Shown here piece by piece: positions 62,099 to 64,000 of a stretch of DNA of 64,000 nt. The stretch is taken from NCBI GenBank assembly GCA_963831645.1, contig CAWHQZ010000017.1, forward strand, positions 434,001-498,000, given 5' to 3'. The stretch comes from CAWHQZ01 sp963831645. Its GTDB lineage: Bacteria > Pseudomonadota > Alphaproteobacteria > Rhizobiales > Aestuariivirgaceae. The translations under genes were made by a program, and so were the position numbers. Position 1 is the stretch's first letter, and each line of letters opens with the position of its first letter. The notes under the pieces are model-generated. The model did not search any database and had not been told where the DNA came from. It saw only the letters and a list, made by a program, of their open reading frames with translations.

Positions 62099-62453
62099 GC
62101 TCGACCGGCTCGAGGCGGAAGCCAACCGGCGAAGCACCGCGCTGGCGAGGGCGGCTTCCCGCCTCGCGCGCAGGTTCCAACCGCTCCGGCTGGCGGACGA
62201 GACGTTGGGGCGCCTCGGGCCGGCCAGTGAAGTTGTGGAGCGTGCTTCGCGCGTCATGCACCGTCATCCGGTCGTCGCCGCTGCATTCGCAGCAAGTGCC
62301 GCATTTCTCGGCTGGCAGTTAGTGCGCAGCGGCAGTCTCGCCCGACACCCGGGTTCCCGGCGCATCATTTCGTCCCGCCGGCAGGGCCCTGGTTCCCGGC
62401 CCAGGCTCGTGCCCGCCCGTCCCATTCACTCAAACGAAGGAGCAGAAGCATGA
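62091..62453 (+). CDS. DUF3618-like/YqjD-type membrane protein
   Basis: A 120-residue protein. A charged helix (LDRLEAEANRRSTALARAASRLARRFQPLRLADET) and a MHRHPVVAAAFAASAAFLGWQLV anchor are present, then a basic disordered tail. It lies between the holin-like and the next anchor protein and overlaps both by a few bases. The HPxxAAAxAAxxGWxL anchor is the YqjK/DUF3618 type. It probably binds membrane and possibly ribosome or DNA under stress; this is inferred from relatives. Confidence 0.7.
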   Translation: MDELDRLEAEANRRSTALARAASRLARRFQPLRLADETLGRLGPASEVVERASRVMHRHPVVAAAFAASAAFLGWQLVRSGSLARHPGSRRIISSRRQGPGSRPRLVPARPIHSNEGAEA

Positions 62454-63136
62454 CAACCCCCCGCCAAGGCAAATCAGGCCGCCGATCAGCTCGCAACGAA
62501 CGGGCCGGCAATGGCCGCTATTCGCTTGCCCGCAACATCAATGGCCTCGGAAACAGCGCACAACAGGCGCTGCGCGCAGGCCGCGAGGCGATGACTTCGG
62601 CATACGGTATGGCATCGAGCGGCCTATCGCGGTCGCTGCCGAGAGCCCGAGCCATGGTTCCACACACCCCGCGCAATCTGCAGCGGATGGTCGACAACAA
62701 TCCACTCCTCATCGGGGTGATCGGCATAGGCGTCGGCCTGTTGCTTGGAGCGCTGATGCCCACGAGCGTATCGAGCCTGTCGCCGCAGCCGCCAGCCAGG
62801 AAAAGCAGCCGCGGGCGCCGGTCGGGAGTTGCCAAGCGCCGCCGTTCCGCAACCCGGCGGGGAAAGCCGCGCCCGTCCGCTCAGGCTGGCAAAACAGTCG
62901 AACCAGCCGGCTGCCGCCGATCGGTGAACGCGCGGTCCCTATTGGGTCTCCGCTTGCGCGGGGATGACGATAACAGCGCAGCAGCGGTTGAAATTCACGA
63001 TTGGGTCCCCGCTTGCGCGGGGACGACGACTCGCCGGTTCGTCATCCCCTCGAACGAGGGATCCAATGAAGCAGCGCAGCAGCGGCGCGGCTCAAGCGGC
63101 CTCCTGATTGACGAAGCTTTCGGCAAGGGAGGATAG
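62450..63136 (+). CDS. Small membrane-anchored protein with C-terminus made of intergenic repeats
   Basis: A frame of 228 residues. The likely functional part is residues 1-~155: a helical region (RSLPRARAMVPHTPRNLQRMVDNNPLLIGVIGIGVGLLLGALMP, with a NPLLIGxxGxGxGLLxG anchor) and a basic KRRRSATRR tail. Beyond about residue 160 the frame runs through two copies of a palindromic repeat, which spell LRLRGDDDN and HDWVPACAGTTT, and through an inverted third. It ends inside the 3' end of the convergent YciE gene. The extension is probably a read-through that grew when repeats were inserted. Confidence 0.6.
   Translation: MTTPRQGKSGRRSARNERAGNGRYSLARNINGLGNSAQQALRAGREAMTSAYGMASSGLSRSLPRARAMVPHTPRNLQRMVDNNPLLIGVIGIGVGLLLGALMPTSVSSLSPQPPARKSSRGRRSGVAKRRRSATRRGKPRPSAQAGKTVEPAGCRRSVNARSLLGLRLRGDDDNSAAAVEIHDWVPACAGTTTRRFVIPSNEGSNEAAQQRRGSSGLLIDEAFGKGG
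62941..63085. repeat. Cluster of three palindromic repeats
   Basis: Unit 1 (62941-62970, ATTGGGTCTCCGCTTGCGCGGGGATGACGA) and unit 2 (63000-63030, TTGGGTCCCCGCTTGCGCGGGGACGACGA) are direct repeats. A third, inverted copy follows (63040-63067, GTCATCCCCTCGAACGAGGG...). GCAGCGCAGCAGCGG follows unit 1 and recurs after the third. The arms CCCCGC/GCGGGG fold back. Confidence 0.75.
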
Positions 63137-63580
63137 CTTCTCGTCGGCGGCTTTCTCTTCTTCGAGCGTTTCCTGCAGCAGTCCCTGGACGCCGTTGAGG
63201 TCAAGTTCGCGAGCCCAGCTTATGAGCGTCCCGTAGCGCGCGATCTCATAGTGCTCCACCGACTGGGCCGACATGATGATGCCGGCATCCAGCGCGCGTT
63301 CGTCATCCACCTCCTGCATCAGCTCGCTCGCCTCTTTCACGAGGCCGGTCATCGCTTCGCATTTCTTGCCCACCGGCTTGTGCTCGATCTCGGCGAAGAC
63401 CTCCTCGAGCCGGGAAATCTGGCCCTCGGTCTCGGTCAGATGATTCTGCAGCGCCGCCTTGAGCTCAGGCGAAACGGCCTTCTTGACCATCCTGGGCAAT
63501 GCTCTGACGATCTGTTTTTCGGCGTTGTACACGTCCTTCAACGTCTCGATGAAAAGGGAATGCAGGTCGGTGACTGGCAT
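63092..63580 (-). CDS. YciE/YciF-type ferritin-like protein (DUF892)
   Basis: A 162-residue four-helix bundle. The family pattern is present: LHSLFIETLKDVYNAEKQIVRALPRMVKKA, LKAALQNHLTETEGQISRLEEVFAEI, then MSAQSVEHYEIARYGTLISWARELD and LLQETLEEEKAADEKLSSLAES. The repeated E-x-x-H and Glu positions (TETEGQ, SVEHYE, LEEEKAADEKL) supply a diiron site. Related proteins are induced by RpoS/EcfG-type general stress and protect from osmotic or oxidative stress. It converges on the stress gene unit. GAAAGG precedes the start. Confidence 0.92.
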   Translation of the reverse strand: MPVTDLHSLFIETLKDVYNAEKQIVRALPRMVKKAVSPELKAALQNHLTETEGQISRLEEVFAEIEHKPVGKKCEAMTGLVKEASELMQEVDDERALDAGIIMSAQSVEHYEIARYGTLISWARELDLNGVQGLLQETLEEEKAADEKLSSLAESFVNQEAA

Positions 63581-63679
63581 GGCGGGCGTCCTTTCAAGGT
63601 TGGAAAAGAGGGGGTTGCCTCAGCGACCAAAAGTCGGAGTGTGGCCGAATGTTCCGGCGCGACGCGAATTTCCCGTGGT

Positions 63680-64000
63680 TCAGTTCACGAAATCGCCGCG
63701 CCGCTCGGTAATGCGCTCATAGAACGGACGCAGCGTCAGCCAGCCGTGCCGCTCGACCTTCTCGAGGCACTTGGCCAGCGCCCGCTTGGTGGCCGGACCT
63801 TCGCCCGATGCCAGGTGGCGGATCAGGGTCTCGTGGAATGCGGCGAGCTCCCAGAAATCGGGCGAAGCGGCCAGGTCCCGGTCGCCGACCAACACATAGA
63901 GCCGCTGGCGGGCGCTCTTGCCCTTGAGCTCGAGGTGGCCGGCCTCGAGCATCGCCATCTCCTGGAGAGCGGAGGCGGAGGAACTCCGAAACAACGATGT
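63680..64000 (-). CDS. Adenylate/guanylate cyclase family protein, C-terminus only
   Basis: The frame is open to the window edge. The visible ~105 residues (ALQEMAMLEAGHLELKGKSARQRLYVLVGDRDLAASPDFWELAAFHETLIRHLASGEG, then ALAKCLEKVERHGWLTLRPFYERI) are the region that follows the cyclase domain in CHASE2-type alphaproteobacterial cyclases. ELKGxxxPxxLYxLVGD is the last strand of the cyclase domain. The catalytic part lies beyond the window, so activity cannot be judged. Confidence 0.75.
   Translation of the reverse strand, partial: TSLFRSSSASALQEMAMLEAGHLELKGKSARQRLYVLVGDRDLAASPDFWELAAFHETLIRHLASGEGPATKRALAKCLEKVERHGWLTLRPFYERITERRGDFVN

Overview
The window is GC-rich and reads as an alphaproteobacterial chromosome, most likely Hyphomicrobiales (Rhizobiales). 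The signs are Tat- and Sec-exported ABC binding proteins, YciE/holin-like stress genes, an extensin-like protein, DgoK/XylB sugar kinases, GlxA-type regulators, and short palindromic intergenic repeats of the kind common in that order. I cannot name the species.

Layout. 1-7.5 kb: tail of a RidA gene, then leuA behind a candidate leucine attenuator (14-codon leader peptide plus alternative hairpins), a broken polysaccharide-lyase-like gene, and a proX-proV-proW (fused double permease) compatible-solute importer on the minus strand. 7.67-17.75 kb: a tRNA-Lys(CTT) whose last 15 bases plus one are repeated exactly at 17733-17748, which delimits a ~10-kb island. It holds two IS5-family elements, a MITE-like element, three copies of a structured ~66-bp repeat, small secreted proteins, a broken Kelch gene and an MscS channel. 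No integrase is visible. 17.8-20.8 kb is also accessory: a methyltransferase, an aldolase remnant, a Doc-type toxin (frameshifted) with a 59-residue candidate antitoxin, and an IS256 remnant.

21-31 kb: DoxX, a divergent GlxA-type activator, and a catabolic/transport cluster. The cluster has a DHDPS-like lyase, split UxaA (SAF plus dehydratase), an NMT1/SsuA-type ABC importer, an Ldh-family dehydrogenase and, convergent to it, a DoeB-type deacetylase. 31.3-33.0 kb: a LexA/CI-like repressor divergent from a DnaA-domain-IV-like protein across a 112-bp region with repeated operator-like palindromes. 33-41 kb: an MhqD/MhqO-like pair, xylB (apparent CTG start), extensin, an internally deleted dgoA, dgoK, an SDR, a deacetylase and a cupin.

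42-49 kb: patatin, then a bufferin-type operon (bufA precursor, MNIO bufB, bufC, DoxX) followed closely by NDH-2 and a membrane adenylate cyclase. 49-55.8 kb: a GT21-like glycosyltransferase, cytochrome P450, AAC(3)-I-like acetyltransferase, RidA, peroxiredoxin and M24 peptidase. 55.9-59.9 kb: a Pot-type ABC importer. 60-64 kb: a Zn metallopeptidase and a group of small envelope/stress genes (24-residue membrane protein, holin-X-like, DUF3618-like, YciE ferritin-like), ending in the C-terminus of a cyclase.

Thirteen genes are broken by frameshifts. In most of them a single extra base explains the break, and several of these are otherwise intact conserved genes, so sequence error has to be weighed against real decay.
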